In this document: in pieces, positions 29,201-42,615 of the stretch
How the letters are laid out: each line of letters opens with the position of its first letter
How positions within the stretch are numbered: position 1 is the first letter of the stretch
Assembly (NCBI GenBank): GCA_026874595.1
Contig: CM049306.1
Coordinates: forward strand, 93,425,642-93,489,641
Origin: Sipunculus nudus
Lineage: Eukaryota; Annelida; Sipuncula; Golfingiida; Sipunculidae
DNA length: 64,000 nt
Direction: 5' to 3'
The notes under the pieces: model-generated
Database searches by the model: none
What the model saw: the letters and a program-made list of their open reading frames with translations, nothing else
What the model was told of the DNA's origin: nothing
Translations under genes and position numbers: made by a program

Positions 29201-29920
29201 CCCTTCTTGATATATATCACATGACGCTGATACCCTTGATAATCTGCCATACTCACCTGTCACCAACTTTTTCTCAATCCCAAAATCAACAAATAAACGG
29301 GAATAGACTGTATTTGAAATCTTCAGTCCTGAGTTTTACATAAATATATGAATAATGATCATTTCATCCATGTTCCAACCCAGAAGACCTTGGCATCCAC
29401 TGGAAATTTTCTTAAACAAAAGAAATTAAGTGTGGAAAAGTTGATGTTTTTAATGATTGGACCAGAGCTTGACTTCTGTCCAACCTTCTGTACTCTCGGT
29501 GGAGTGCTACTTTAAATAGATAACAATAACCATTTATGAATGCTTGATATATTGGATAACTTATTGAAAATAACTGGGCTTCAGTCAGATGTCTGTCTGA
29601 TAATGCCCTAAAGAATTCTGGGTCAAGCATGGCTGTAAATGGGGATCTTGTATAACTATAACCAGTGTATTCAACAGTGGGTAACACAGTTACATCATAG
29701 TTGTAACAAAATCCATGCTGTTCTAACTACAAGATTTGTGTGTCATACTGGAAGTGATCATTAACATATACTTATTAAATGATTATCTTCATATTACACT
29801 ACATAACTCTTTGATTTTGAACTTAAATGTTTTAGATTTAATGTTTTTTGCATATTTGTTGTCTGCATCAATCAGTATATAAGTATATATATATATATCT
29901 ATATATAAATTATATATGTG

Positions 29921-30013
<93 letters not shown>

Positions 30014-31265
30014 CATGCATTATCAGCCAAAATAGCATGATATGGTGTACATCAGAATTAACAAACAAAGAAAAATACCACAAATTTTGTAAATTTAATT
30101 TCTTCAACTTTGTACAAAATACTTACCGTAATTTAAAACAGTTTTGGTCCAGTTTTAGTGTCCTTATAACGTAACTGTTTGAATACTTATTTTTAGCTCA
30201 GCTAAATTTTAAGTCAGCAACTGTAGTAATGGCCTTCATACTGCCTTATAGCAGGGCTCGAATTTCACATATATTTTATTTTTTTCAGAGTTCTAAATAC
30301 ATTATTAGATTACCTTAAATCATAGAAAATCTTATTTGAATTAAAATTAATAATTTAAAGTAAGAAAGAAACTTGGTTGTGTAATGTTATTGGTAAAAAC
30401 TGGCCCAATCTTAACAAATGCTTAAAATAAAGCACTTGTTACTTTGAAAAATTCAGAATTGTTTTAATAATAAAATATTTTATATATAATGTTATATATG
30501 TATACATCTATCACTAGATTACACCATTTATGAAGCATATAATAATGGGATCTAATATAGATTTAAAATGACTGTTGCATTGGTTTTAAATGAATAGATT
30601 TTAACTAGGATTACTACCTTAAACCAGTAAGAAAGTTGACATTATAACAGGGTAGGGTTGGATGTTAATGCCTTGCTGCTGTGAGACACAGGTTTACCTC
30701 TATATATACATATTTATATTTATACTAACTGCATTTCACTGTATACATTTCTGTCCCTGTCTGTTGTATATTTAATCAGGATGTGGTTTCATAACCTTTC
30801 TATCTATTTCTTCCAGATTTTGCCTTTCATGTGTATTCATGATGTACAAGGGATGTTTAAAAATTATAATATTTTCCTATTTGTTTTCATAATATACAAG
30901 TAATGTTTGAAAAAAATATTTTTTACCCAGTTATCAAGGATACCCAAATATTTTCTGAAAATAACAATACTTTCACATGGGTATCTATGATGTCAAAGTG
31001 ATGTTTAAAAGAACAGTATTTTCACATGTTCATCATTGATATCTAACTGATGTGTGAAATTAAGACTACTTTTACCTGCATACCTGTATATTTTCATTAT
31101 GTTAGTCTTACTAAGTGATGCAATAATGAGATTTATCAGTCAGAAATCGATCAAGATGTCAATGAGTCTGCTTATGTAGCCTTTCCTGCTCCCTTTCATT
31201 GTTAAATGTTAAATAATTTATTGTCTTGGTAATTTTCCATGTGTTTATTCATCAATTTAGTGTTA

Positions 31266-31296
<31 letters not shown>

Positions 31297-34238
31297 TAGC
31301 AGGGGGGGGGGGGACACTGAGTCCTTAATTGTTGGTAACTTACTTTACAATATTTTTTTTCTATTTGTTAAGAATCTTTGGTCTCAAAAACCATATTTTT
31401 ATCAACAGTATAATATTTGGCTGTGTAAGCTCACACAAGTTTTCAGGAAATAGGTGGCCCATGAAATTACTTGAAACTGGGATTACTTTAAGCAGGATAT
31501 TTCTCAATAAGAGTAATACTGTATACATGTTGGTCAATATTATTACTTGGATGAATTTCTTTGACTTGAAGCATTGCTTGTGTTGCACACTTGAAGCACC
31601 TCTCAAATTATTAGATGCATCTTGTTGCACTCACGTAACTTGTGTCAGATTACTAAAGTTTAGTTTTCTCTTCAGTTTTAATTACAGTGATAAATGGTGT
31701 AAAATAAAGATGTATCAAACAGTAGGGACTGTAAAATGTATAAGCACATGTCAGAAGGAACATATCACAGTTATTAAACCATGCCTGCATGAATTAAAAA
31801 CAATTAAATATGGCTTTGATTGAATAATGTTATGTTGATTTTAAACAAAATGCTTGTGTTGTAATAGAGATTGTAATCACACAATGTGATATAAGTACTT
31901 GCACTATACAGGATTTACCTCAGTGTTACTATAGAGACATTGCTTTCAACTTCAGATGGGAAAGGCTTGGCTGCCCGTCGTATGGAAGAACTTGGTCAAG
32001 AAGCCATGCTGAATGTATTTGGGAAAGGAGAAGGTCTCCACAAGACACTCAAGTGAGCATTGTAGTGATTATTACAAGCTGATGTGCATAAATTTAAAAG
32101 TTTATGATTTATTTGAGACTTTTTGTAAAAAAATAAAAAACATGTACTGTTATTTTTAGTTAAAATTTCGTGATGAGAGGTAAGCCCCTCTTTTAACTTA
32201 TCTTATGCTGTGTGTATATTGGCAGAATTCCATTTTTAATATTGGAATGGCATGACAGGGCCATGGCACACATTTTCTCTCTTTCTTATCAAGTTTCACC
32301 AAGGTCCAGTAACTACTGCACTAGGGCTGTATCAATTTATAGATATGTCGATGCATATTGATACACCATATTGATAAGGTTAGCAATACGCTATGCATAC
32401 ATGCTGTATTGTTGAATTTATGAAACACAAAATCTGCTCACAAATGTAGATACAAGTTATACAACCCTGACCTAAAATATAATCTGAGTTTTGGTTAAAG
32501 TTTGCTTTTTATTTCTTATATTAACCCTTTAAGACTTGAATAGGATCACTTATTGTGGTATGGTTGACTGGCTGAGGAATGTATATGCAGTTCTCAGTGC
32601 TTCCATGACATGCTGGTGTGTGTGTGATGATAGACTGAAATTGGTCTTTTTATTTGTTTACAAAAGAATTTGATCCAAAGAGCTTTTAATTAGAAATGAT
32701 ACGCAAAGAAACATGAAGCGTATATCATCAATGCACATCTGGTATCTCTTTGCATATTTCACAATACATATTGTATCTAAATGGGTTGACTTATACCCAG
32801 ACCTGTTCTGCACCAGCACGTTCTCGGTATGTAATCAGCCCCATTGCTGGTCCATAACATCAAGAAACACCCAAAAATTGCACTTGTTTGTGAGCCCTCA
32901 TCAAGATGAGGACTGAATGTGAAAAATTTCAGTCTTATGCAGTGCAGACTCACAATCTCCTTGTTTTGAGTGCTGGGCTCTACCCCTTGACCACAGTAGA
33001 GAGTTCTTGATTTGTTCACCAAAATGTAATATTTCATTTTTGACTTTCAATCTGGTTTACTTATTTCAAGGGCCAACTTTACTGTGGTATCGGAGCACAT
33101 GAAGAAACTTGCTGTTGCCATGGAGAATGGGGAGTATGATTTTGATGGCACCAAGGAGTCTAAGGTGAGCTTGTTTATCATCATGACAGGTCAACATTAA
33201 TTTCATCACACTGTAGGCTTAGTGACATCTGCATCACAGAGTTTGTTGGATACAGTAGGTTTATAGTATTTTGGTTATTGCAAAGGGCCATAAGCTGAGT
33301 TTTACTTGATAGGCTTGCAGGTTTGTACAACATGTTGGTCTGTAGAGGTTAGATCAGTTTTGTTAGGCTCCTGAGGTATAGATATTTTCACTGGATACCG
33401 GTACATCAGATACCAGGCATGAGCAAATTTTATGTTACTGATCATTTACATATATTAAGATGCACAGTAGTTTATATTTTGCTTTTGTGTCACATGAAAA
33501 TTTTGTGTTTGTGTTGTCTTCAGTTCATTTATGTGAAAGTGTCACCTTATTTTTTGTTAAATCTCTCATTACCTTTTTTGTTTGAATTTCTCTACAAATA
33601 ATAAAATATTATTGCCAGTATGACTGATATTATATAAACATGACACTTTAAATGCCACATATTAGAAGTCCTGATCTTGTGAAACCATACTTTGGGAGAG
33701 GAAATGGTACCAAACAAATGTTGTGGACTTGAACAAAATGCCATTCCTGCTTTTCTGCTACTCACACAATGAAAAGGTCATTAATAAGTTTGTGATGATT
33801 AAGTACAAAATATTGAGATTCAAGAATTTTTCAAAAGACCACCAACCATACTTAACAGGGTGATATCTATTGCAAGATGTCTGTTTCAGCATACCTTGAA
33901 ATACATTGCATGTTTATTTACAGGAGGAGGTGAGAAATTAACATGAGCTAGAGGTCATCAAGTGCTTTATGGTATATTTCAGGGCTGTACATAATGCTGG
34001 GTGCTTTGTCTTTGCTTTCTTGGGAATTTTGATGAATATCTTGACTGCTTTATCTCCTAATACCAGTCTGCCATGTGCATCTTGTTGCTTCTTTCTTTCT
34101 CATTGATTAACAAAAGATTGACAGCTGAGAATATCTATACTTTGATCTCACTGGTAATTGGCTAATGAAATTGACATTCCTGGGTCAATTTGCCATTTTC
34201 TTTTAAAATTATTGAATAATTATCTTTATAATGTATAT

Positions 34239-34294
<56 letters not shown>

Positions 34295-34352
34295 CAGGGT
34301 CAATTTGCCATTTTCTTTTAAAATTATTGAATAATTATCTTATAATGTATAT

Positions 34353-34431
<79 letters not shown>

Positions 34432-37400
34432 CTAGGTGACTAACAGAGGTTCATGATATGGCTTGATATAAGTGTTACATCAGAACAATACAGAAATATG
34501 TTTGGCTGTATTTGCACTATTTTGCTTCATAAGGTATTAAAAAAAGTACAAGAAATTGCAATTTAAAGTCTTGATGAGCCCAAAGGTAAGAAAAGTAAAT
34601 AACACAATGAATGACAATGAAATTTTGGAGAGATTGAAATAGATCAGATTGAAATAGATCAGATTAAAGTAGATCATATTGAAATAGATCAGATTGAAAT
34701 AGATCAGCTCTCAGGTAGGAGAGGGATATTCATTCAGACATCTCAAGTGATTGACCAATAAATGTGAAATGTACTCTTATTTCCTACCCACATGTACCAA
34801 AATTATACATATAGCTTATCATAAGCTCCAAAGATGAGTTATTTGCTTTGCCTACAGAATGCTTATGATGAATATTACAGACCCTTTCTGTACATGCTAA
34901 CAAGGCAGTGAAAAGGCATCATAGAAAAGGCAAACATAATTAGTGTTAGGGGATTGAAGACTTTTGTGAGATATTTATTAGGTGTAGGACAAAAGCCCAA
35001 AATGAAAAAAGCCACCCCTGAACATTTCTTAGGTATATAAAATATTCACATATGGAAAAACTTGTGAATGGTGCAGACCATTAAAAAACTTTGTAACATT
35101 TAGACAGTCATGTTTTGCTTTTTCCTTGTCAGATAAATACATACACCCTCATTTTAAATCATCCAATTGTCAGTTTTGAATTGTTAAAAAAAGTATAAAT
35201 AATGAAGCTCACCATTTCTCAGAATAATGGACAATGTCATTTAATAATTAGTTGCAAAAAACGTTGTTTTCCAAACCTTACTTGGTCCCTGCACAAACGG
35301 CTATTACTGCTGTTTTGGCTGACATTGACTTAACTTGCATGGAATTTTACTAACAGCATAGCCATGGTTAGTTTTACATAATGTAAAATAAACCCATAAC
35401 AGACATTTTGTTATTATTTTAATCTTTCAGTTCCACTTCTTGTATCTGTGTGTTCAAGCAAGTCATTTTGCCAAAATCAACCCCGTTCTAAAAATTGGCC
35501 TGTGTGAATACAGCATGACTGTCAGGGCTATAACAATACACTGTTGCACTGAGACAGACTGACAAAAGTCAGATGGCCTGGGATTGATAGATGGTTTATG
35601 ATTATATCTCAAGTCACATTTTATTAGTGGTGGGAGTCGGTTCCTTTGTCATAATCGATCATCGGTTTGAGCAAACCGATTGATGATCGATTATTAATCG
35701 GTTCAGACAAATATATACAATTATCAAAGAAATATGAAATTATCAGTGAAACTGTATCTGTGTTTCCCCAGCAGGTATTCTCCTCTTACACATGAATTTA
35801 CCGATCCTTCCATGCATATAGACACAATCAGACTAATTTAAAGGATCAAATTAAATTTTGCATAGGGTATTATCTTTCATCATGGGAATTAAGAGCATCT
35901 AAGAATATTAGGCCTTTAGAGGGGCTGTTTTTTAGCACATGAAGGAGGATTTCATGGGCCCAGGTGCGCTTTGAGCAGATCATACCAAAAATAAATTTCA
36001 GTCTAGTCCAAAAAAATTCCAGCCGAAATCAAAATACTCGACCGGCCGGGTCAGCCCCAACAAAGAATTTTTATCGACAGCCTAAACAGCGGCACCTGGC
36101 ATCGATTATTTCTAAGAGAATCTTGCCCATCCCGCCCATCTTTTGCAATGTACATCTCGTAAGAAAACTCTCCGCTAATTCTGCAGCTCCCTGTCAGTTC
36201 AAAGATAATATGTTTAATAAGTCCTCCATTCTTGCATCTACCGTGTCATACTCAGTTACATACAGAATTTATTTGGAAACACAGACTCATTTTATGAAGT
36301 GGGGAGTGTGGTAAAAAATGGAAGAATAGTATTTGCCTATAACATAAAGGCATCCTGGAAAGGAAACCATCATTATTATGATGAAATCGATAGTTTCCTT
36401 TGGTAATCGAGCGCTAGAATGTGACAGCAAACCGACTGACTTTTGATAAAACTCTATGATCGGCCCACCACTACATTTTATGGGTTTATAGTCTGAAATC
36501 ACCAACAGTGGCTCATCTTACTTAACACTATGCCTTCCTGGTCTTTCTGGCTTGTTCATTCTTGTAGCTTTTCTCACCTTCCGGGTGAACATACAACCAA
36601 AGCAGCCATAAATAGGTGCTAGAAGGTTATTTATGCTAAATTTGCCTGTCGTACAAGACCAGCACCCATTCACTCCTGGATGGAGAGAGTGCTCTTTTGT
36701 GGTAAAGAGCTTTGGCCAGGAGTCTTTCTGCAGAAGGTGGTTAGATTATGTAACAGATCCACACCAAAATGTAATTGATTCTTAATTGACCTATTCCTGA
36801 AATGCCCTGAAAATTCCATGAGATTCAGGCAGTCATGATTGTGTGTGTTAAACTGTGACTAAACACACACATAACCTCCTTGCAGAGACAATAATAGTAA
36901 AATATAGTCTCTTAGCACCATATAAGACATGCAAGATGTTCTGCACCTGAAAGCAGCTGAATAGCATCTGAACAGCTAGTCACTCCATGACTAAACCAAG
37001 AGACGCATTATCCAAGTTAACAGGCAGGGCATGATTAACATTGAATTTATCATTGTCATGGAAATGAATATTGAAAGGCGAAGCTTGGTTATCATTCTAT
37101 GAGCAGGGAAGGACATTGGCTTGTAATCTAAACCATAATATATACCTGATGCCATTGTATATCATACTAAGTATTATAAGATGTGTCCTGTCATGATATA
37201 CCAAGTAATGCATTGTTACAGTACTTAAAAATAACATTGTGTAACATATGATAACTTGAATCCTAGTATCTCTATGAAATCTATAACTTTCATCTTGATG
37301 CTTATTAATAAAACTGTGGTCAGAATTTTATCTTATTGCACAGAATTAAATAAGAAGATTCAGCTAGAGTTCCAGTTATACAGACATAATGTTCGTCCAC

Positions 37401-40400
37401 CATTTCCTTTTTCAGCCATGATATTGATATTATATACATCCAAATTGAGGGATTGCACTGATTTTCCATCCTGTGTGTTTCCAGTGATTTGTGTATATGT
37501 CCCTGTGATATACAGTGCCAGCTGTAGCAAAGCCACCTGACCTACACATTTTGATGACAATAAATCAGCTTGCATTTTTAAAATGTTACAAACAGAATAG
37601 TCTGGATAATTAGAGGTGGTGGTATTTGAACATAGTGGCATACATATTTATAATTAAGCTGTTCTTCCACTTGTCTTAACATGGATATGGACATTATTTA
37701 CAAGATTCATATAAGTTCAATATGTTTCCACTTATGAAATGGCTGTTTGATGGACATTTAGCCATAGGTAGTTTCTTGGAGATAAGTCTCTCAAAGTATA
37801 AATTTATGTGATTATAATTAAGTTATGATAATGGTTCACTTGCATATTTAATACACACAAACACGCACACAACAGCAGCTTATCTCTGATCTGAATGGCC
37901 CCTACTCACATGGTACTTTGTGCAAATGGCCATTTAGAGAAGGGGAGTCTTAGCTTTCATCCATTAAATAAATAATTTTATTTGAAAGCAAAAATACAGT
38001 TGAATGCTGAGTTCATTGGCAAAGTGATGTCATTGAAGGGAATTTTCTTGGCAGATTGATAAAAACTTTCCTAATTTATCATACCATATTTTAGTTCTGA
38101 TCATGTTTGACCAATGTCATCATTCTATTTGTATACAGACAAGTGGAAATACAACTTTATTCTCTGTCTACTGAACATAACTGATACCATATGATCATCC
38201 ACAGTTTATTGCTTTATTTATAAAATCCTAACCTGTGTACTTACTAATCTTCCAAAGTAGCTTTCTGCACAGTTGATGGTATTTTAAATCACATTTATCA
38301 ATGAAGTCAATATCACTGGAGGATACACACCTAATTTTGTCTACCTACAGGTGCATGGGAATAGACTTGGAACTTTGGGTGTGAAGGACACATTTTCTAA
38401 TTCTTAATGTCAGGATCTTACTGTTTTGTGTACATGTACTTTAGATTCTCTTACCAAAGCTAGTCGTTCAGGTGAGGGCTTTGGATATCTGATTGTGTCA
38501 GGGTTTATATTATCTGCAGGTTTTTATCAGTAATTTCATAACCATTAGCACACACTGTCCAGAAAGTCATTTTGTGTTACCCTTTCATGATTGTTCCTGC
38601 TACTTATAAGCCTTGGGGGCAAGGTTTTACATACCCTTTCCCCCTGTGGATAATCTGCTACCGTAGATAATCTGCACCCCTATTTAGAGCAACAATTTCT
38701 GAGGAAAAACACATAACCCTGTGTATAATACGCAGCCTGCTTCTGGCCAAAATTTTGAATGCTACAATTTGTATTTGCCGTAGTCAACGAATGTTCACTG
38801 GCTCCGTGGGGGTAAACTTTGCCAGTCAGACCGACAAGTCTCTTATAAGAAGATAGTTACACTTAAAATAGCAAAAAGGTTATTCTCCTTTAGCTGTCGA
38901 GTGTAAAAAAAAGGTGCTGTCAAGTGTGCAATACTGACACGTACCTGTTTTAAGTAAGATATAATTTACTGGACAACCACCTGTAAAATTTGGGCAAATT
39001 ATGCCCACTTTATATTATATCAATCCTTTTCCAAACTCCTTTATATTATCAATATATAAATGCTGTGAAATACGACCACCTGGCTATTACAGATTACGAG
39101 TTTTTTTTTCTGACAAAATTGTTATATTACTATTAAATTGACCTGCCTAATACCGGCACTCGTGCTAATCAAGCGCTGACCCGGTTGATTGCCCATGGGT
39201 GAAGTCACAGCCACCTGTATGGGCTCACCGTTTGTTCTATTGTTGTGTGCATATACCGACTTCCGAACCCTGGCTGGTGGTTTCAACGGCACCTGGGGCC
39301 GACCCTAGATTTCCCCTGACCACGTGACGGACTCACACGACCTGCTAATCCGCGTAAGTGGAGGTGCCCCAAAGTTAATCGTGATGACATTAATTTGTAC
39401 AACTGATCAATCTGACCATGACGATGTACACAATGGGGTAACTAATTAACAAAGAAAACCACTAGGCAAAATTCCTCCCTTGGCTCAAGTTGTTTAGAAA
39501 GTAATTAAGTGTATCACGGATAATTTCCTAAGAGAATCAATGACCCGGCATAAAAACCCCAGTGTTGGTGCCCATGGCGCCATCTAACAACTGACAATGA
39601 CATTAAATGAGGTCAGCCAGACCATGCATCGTCATGCATATTTCAGTTCTCAAATCATCAATGTTCTTCGGCTGTAAGCCACATTAAAAGTATATTTTAA
39701 GTTTTTGAAATTATGACAGGAAATAAAACCTATTATTATGTTTTCTAATGCCTAATTTGATAAAGTTCAGTGTGTATACACTTCGTTTGCATAAAATCCT
39801 TTATTATCACTTACCGTCGGCCCACCAAACAATGTCCAATGTGATGTGTGTTCTGTTTCATGGAAAAAAGTGCGGGTTATCAACGGGGGAAAACGGTATG
39901 TTTGTTTCAGCACTGGCTGGTGCTATTTGCAACTTGCACAGATGTATCATTATGGTCTGACTGGGGGAACATTTCAACAATGATACAAATACAGGTCACT
40001 ATTTCTTGCATGCTGAGGTGTACTGAGTTTTCTTCTTACCCAAACAGTTGGATGTTGCCCTAAAAACAGGCAGCAGTTCATGAACTAAAGAACAAGGTCT
40101 TATTTCAAGGAGAGACACCTTTATGATAAAGAAACATATTCATATTGTAACTAGAAATCTGCATTCTAAGGAATGCAAGCCTCCACCATGATGGGGTCCC
40201 TATTGTGGGATGCTCCACAACCCTGTTTGCATTCTCTTATTTAGCTCATATTCTCGGGTTTTTCATGCCGAAGCGACTATACTGGTGAATTTTCCTTCAT
40301 GATGTTCCTGAATCTGGATCATGTGCCAGATCCACACCAAAATCTAATCATTCTTAATTGGTCCATTCCCAAAATTCCTGAACAATTCAAGAGATTCTGT

Positions 40401-42427
40401 TCATGATTGCCTGACTCATGTTTTGAACAAACAGACACACAAACACACACATGAACAGGGATGAAAGCCTGCCCTCCTGGAAAAGGCAGTTAATAAACTT
40501 AATAGTGTTATTTATTGATTGAATTATGTGATGATTCAAAAAGAAGGGGACATTTCCCACCATATCTCTAATGTTGACTGTTAAATATATCCTGTGATCT
40601 CACCAGTATCACTTCAAATGAATATAAAAAATAATATTTTTTTTATCCTTAAATATTTAATATTAATTATTTTTTAAACAGATATACTTTATTTTGATAA
40701 ACACATGTCAATATTTTGTCACTTTTTCTTCATATGAAACAGACAGGTATTCTTATATATGACTAATGGTACTCCTGAAATTCAGTGCATTGCTGCACTT
40801 AGTATGTTCTAAAGAAATTAAAATAACTGGATTTTTTATAAACACTAAATGATTGTTAAGATTGTACATAAAGGTCAAAGAGTCAATTATATTGTGCATT
40901 TAAAATAAAGTTAAATTTTTTTTTTTTTAATTTTAGTGATTTTCTGTTTTCTTACATTATATTGATAAATTCTGTTTCCAGTAGTTAAGTGATAGCTACT
41001 GGTACTTATTGAAATACCTGTGACATAACACAAAACTCAGAATTTGAATAAGAAATTCAGTTTTCTAATCATGTTTCTATTTTTATTTTATGTATATTAT
41101 AGGTTTATCTCCATAGTAGTTTTGGAATATTTGTGGTTTGGGTTTTGTGTATTTTGTCAAATTTGGTTTATTATTTGATCAGAGTTAAACCTTATATTTC
41201 TTTTATAAGATTGGTTCTGTTTTATGAAAGAAAATAAAAATGAAAAAGGTGTTATAACCATATTATGAAGTATACAGTGATCTGATGATTGTGATGCTGT
41301 ATCTTGGTTTTTTTTATTACAACATAATTTAATGTTTCATTTTATATAACATATTTATTAAGAGATATAGTTGTACTGTATAGAGTATGCTGCACTTTTC
41401 TTGTTCTTTCTCTCTCAGTTAGCATTCAGTTAAAATAGTATTATGTACCATAATAATAGTGAAAAATAGTTATTTTGAATTATTTTCATATAACAAGATA
41501 TTATTGATGACTATGCAAATTGAGAGAAAAATGAAAAGAAAATGACCTTTTCTTAGTAGGAAACCCTGTACAGTTTATGTCATTTGAAAACTGGTGGTCA
41601 GCCAAAATATAGATTACAGTTGGTGCTCAAAGCCATAACCACAGTACTTAAAGAGTTGAATACAAGTTTTACTGATCATGGCATATTTGTATTCCTGCCA
41701 GCCTCTGCCACCAGTCATCTTGCGAGCTCGAGCAGTCAAGTCAACACTGTCTGACTCTGAGAACCTGAAGCACAAGCTGGATCTCAAAGATGAAGAAGTG
41801 CTGGAACTCAAGAAACAAATCAAGATCAAGGTAAGATCAAAGCTAACCTAAAAGTAAATAAATATAATTTGAAAAAAAAAATGATTTGATGGAAATGAAA
41901 TGTAAAATTAACATTGTACATTCTTGATTGGTATAAACATACATGTATTTACACAATAAATCAGCTGGTCTTGGTGTTGAATTTATCCTTGGCTGTGCAT
42001 CTGCTACACCTGCTGTTGCTGTAACCATAAAATGTAACATCAGCAGGGCAACAGACTGCCCATTAATATACTAAAGTGTCTGTCAGAATATCCTGGGATT
42101 TAGCAGTCATTGAGTAAAGCAGCAGGAGGCATGCTGGATGTTATGTACCAGGTCTGGTCAAGTGTCCATTGACTGGGTCATTACTGCTACAGGCCTGACA
42201 CAGTGTCAACTGCTGGGGTCATTACTGGGACAGCAGACAGGTTTAGGACATGATTAATGAGGGGCGTCTTTGTCAAGTATTTCATGACAGCAAGGTCCTG
42301 GTCATTGAAAGTAGTTATAATGCTGAAGACCTGTCTTTGTAGAGTGGATCTCCTACACCATCCACTTATCTCTCTCTCTCTGTCTCTCTCTGTCTCTCAC
42401 ACACATTTATTTATATAAACTAAATGT

Positions 42428-42495
<68 letters not shown>

Positions 42496-42556
42496 CATAT
42501 ATATACAAAAATATGTGGTCATATATCATATATAATATATATATATATATATATAA

Positions 42557-42615
<59 letters not shown>

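Larger units (their letters stand above)
26240..31955 (+). other. DCTN1 intron 23 (5.7 kb)
   Basis: A large AT-rich intron with a 187-bp inverted-repeat element (29124-29310), a long TA run (29884-30012) and a G run (31275-31313). Its open frames, including one of 164 codons at 31329-31823, resemble nothing known and have no splice or composition support. The protein is continuous across this intron when compared with vertebrate p150, so no exon appears to be missing. Confidence 0.8.
33165..41701 (+). other. DCTN1 intron 25 (8.5 kb, the largest)
   Basis: Carries two TA tracts inside a duplicated segment, a 15-bp minisatellite, a complete hAT-like element, two copies of an RTE-type 3' tail and a 1.27-kb inverted-repeat element. 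Outside these the sequence is AT-rich with no coding signal. Confidence 0.85.

Noticed and set aside
29789-30174. Tyr/Ile-repeat open frames on both strands
   Set aside because: They are translations of the TA microsatellite; the same applies at 34231-34443 and 42407-42622.
31329-31823. 164-codon open frame in intron 23
   Set aside because: AT-rich composition with many Phe, Leu and Ile, no recognisable motif, no splice support, and DCTN1 is continuous without it.
35964-36314. 116-codon frame within the hAT-like element
   Set aside because: No zinc-finger, catalytic or dimerisation features of a hAT transposase; the element is too short to be autonomous.
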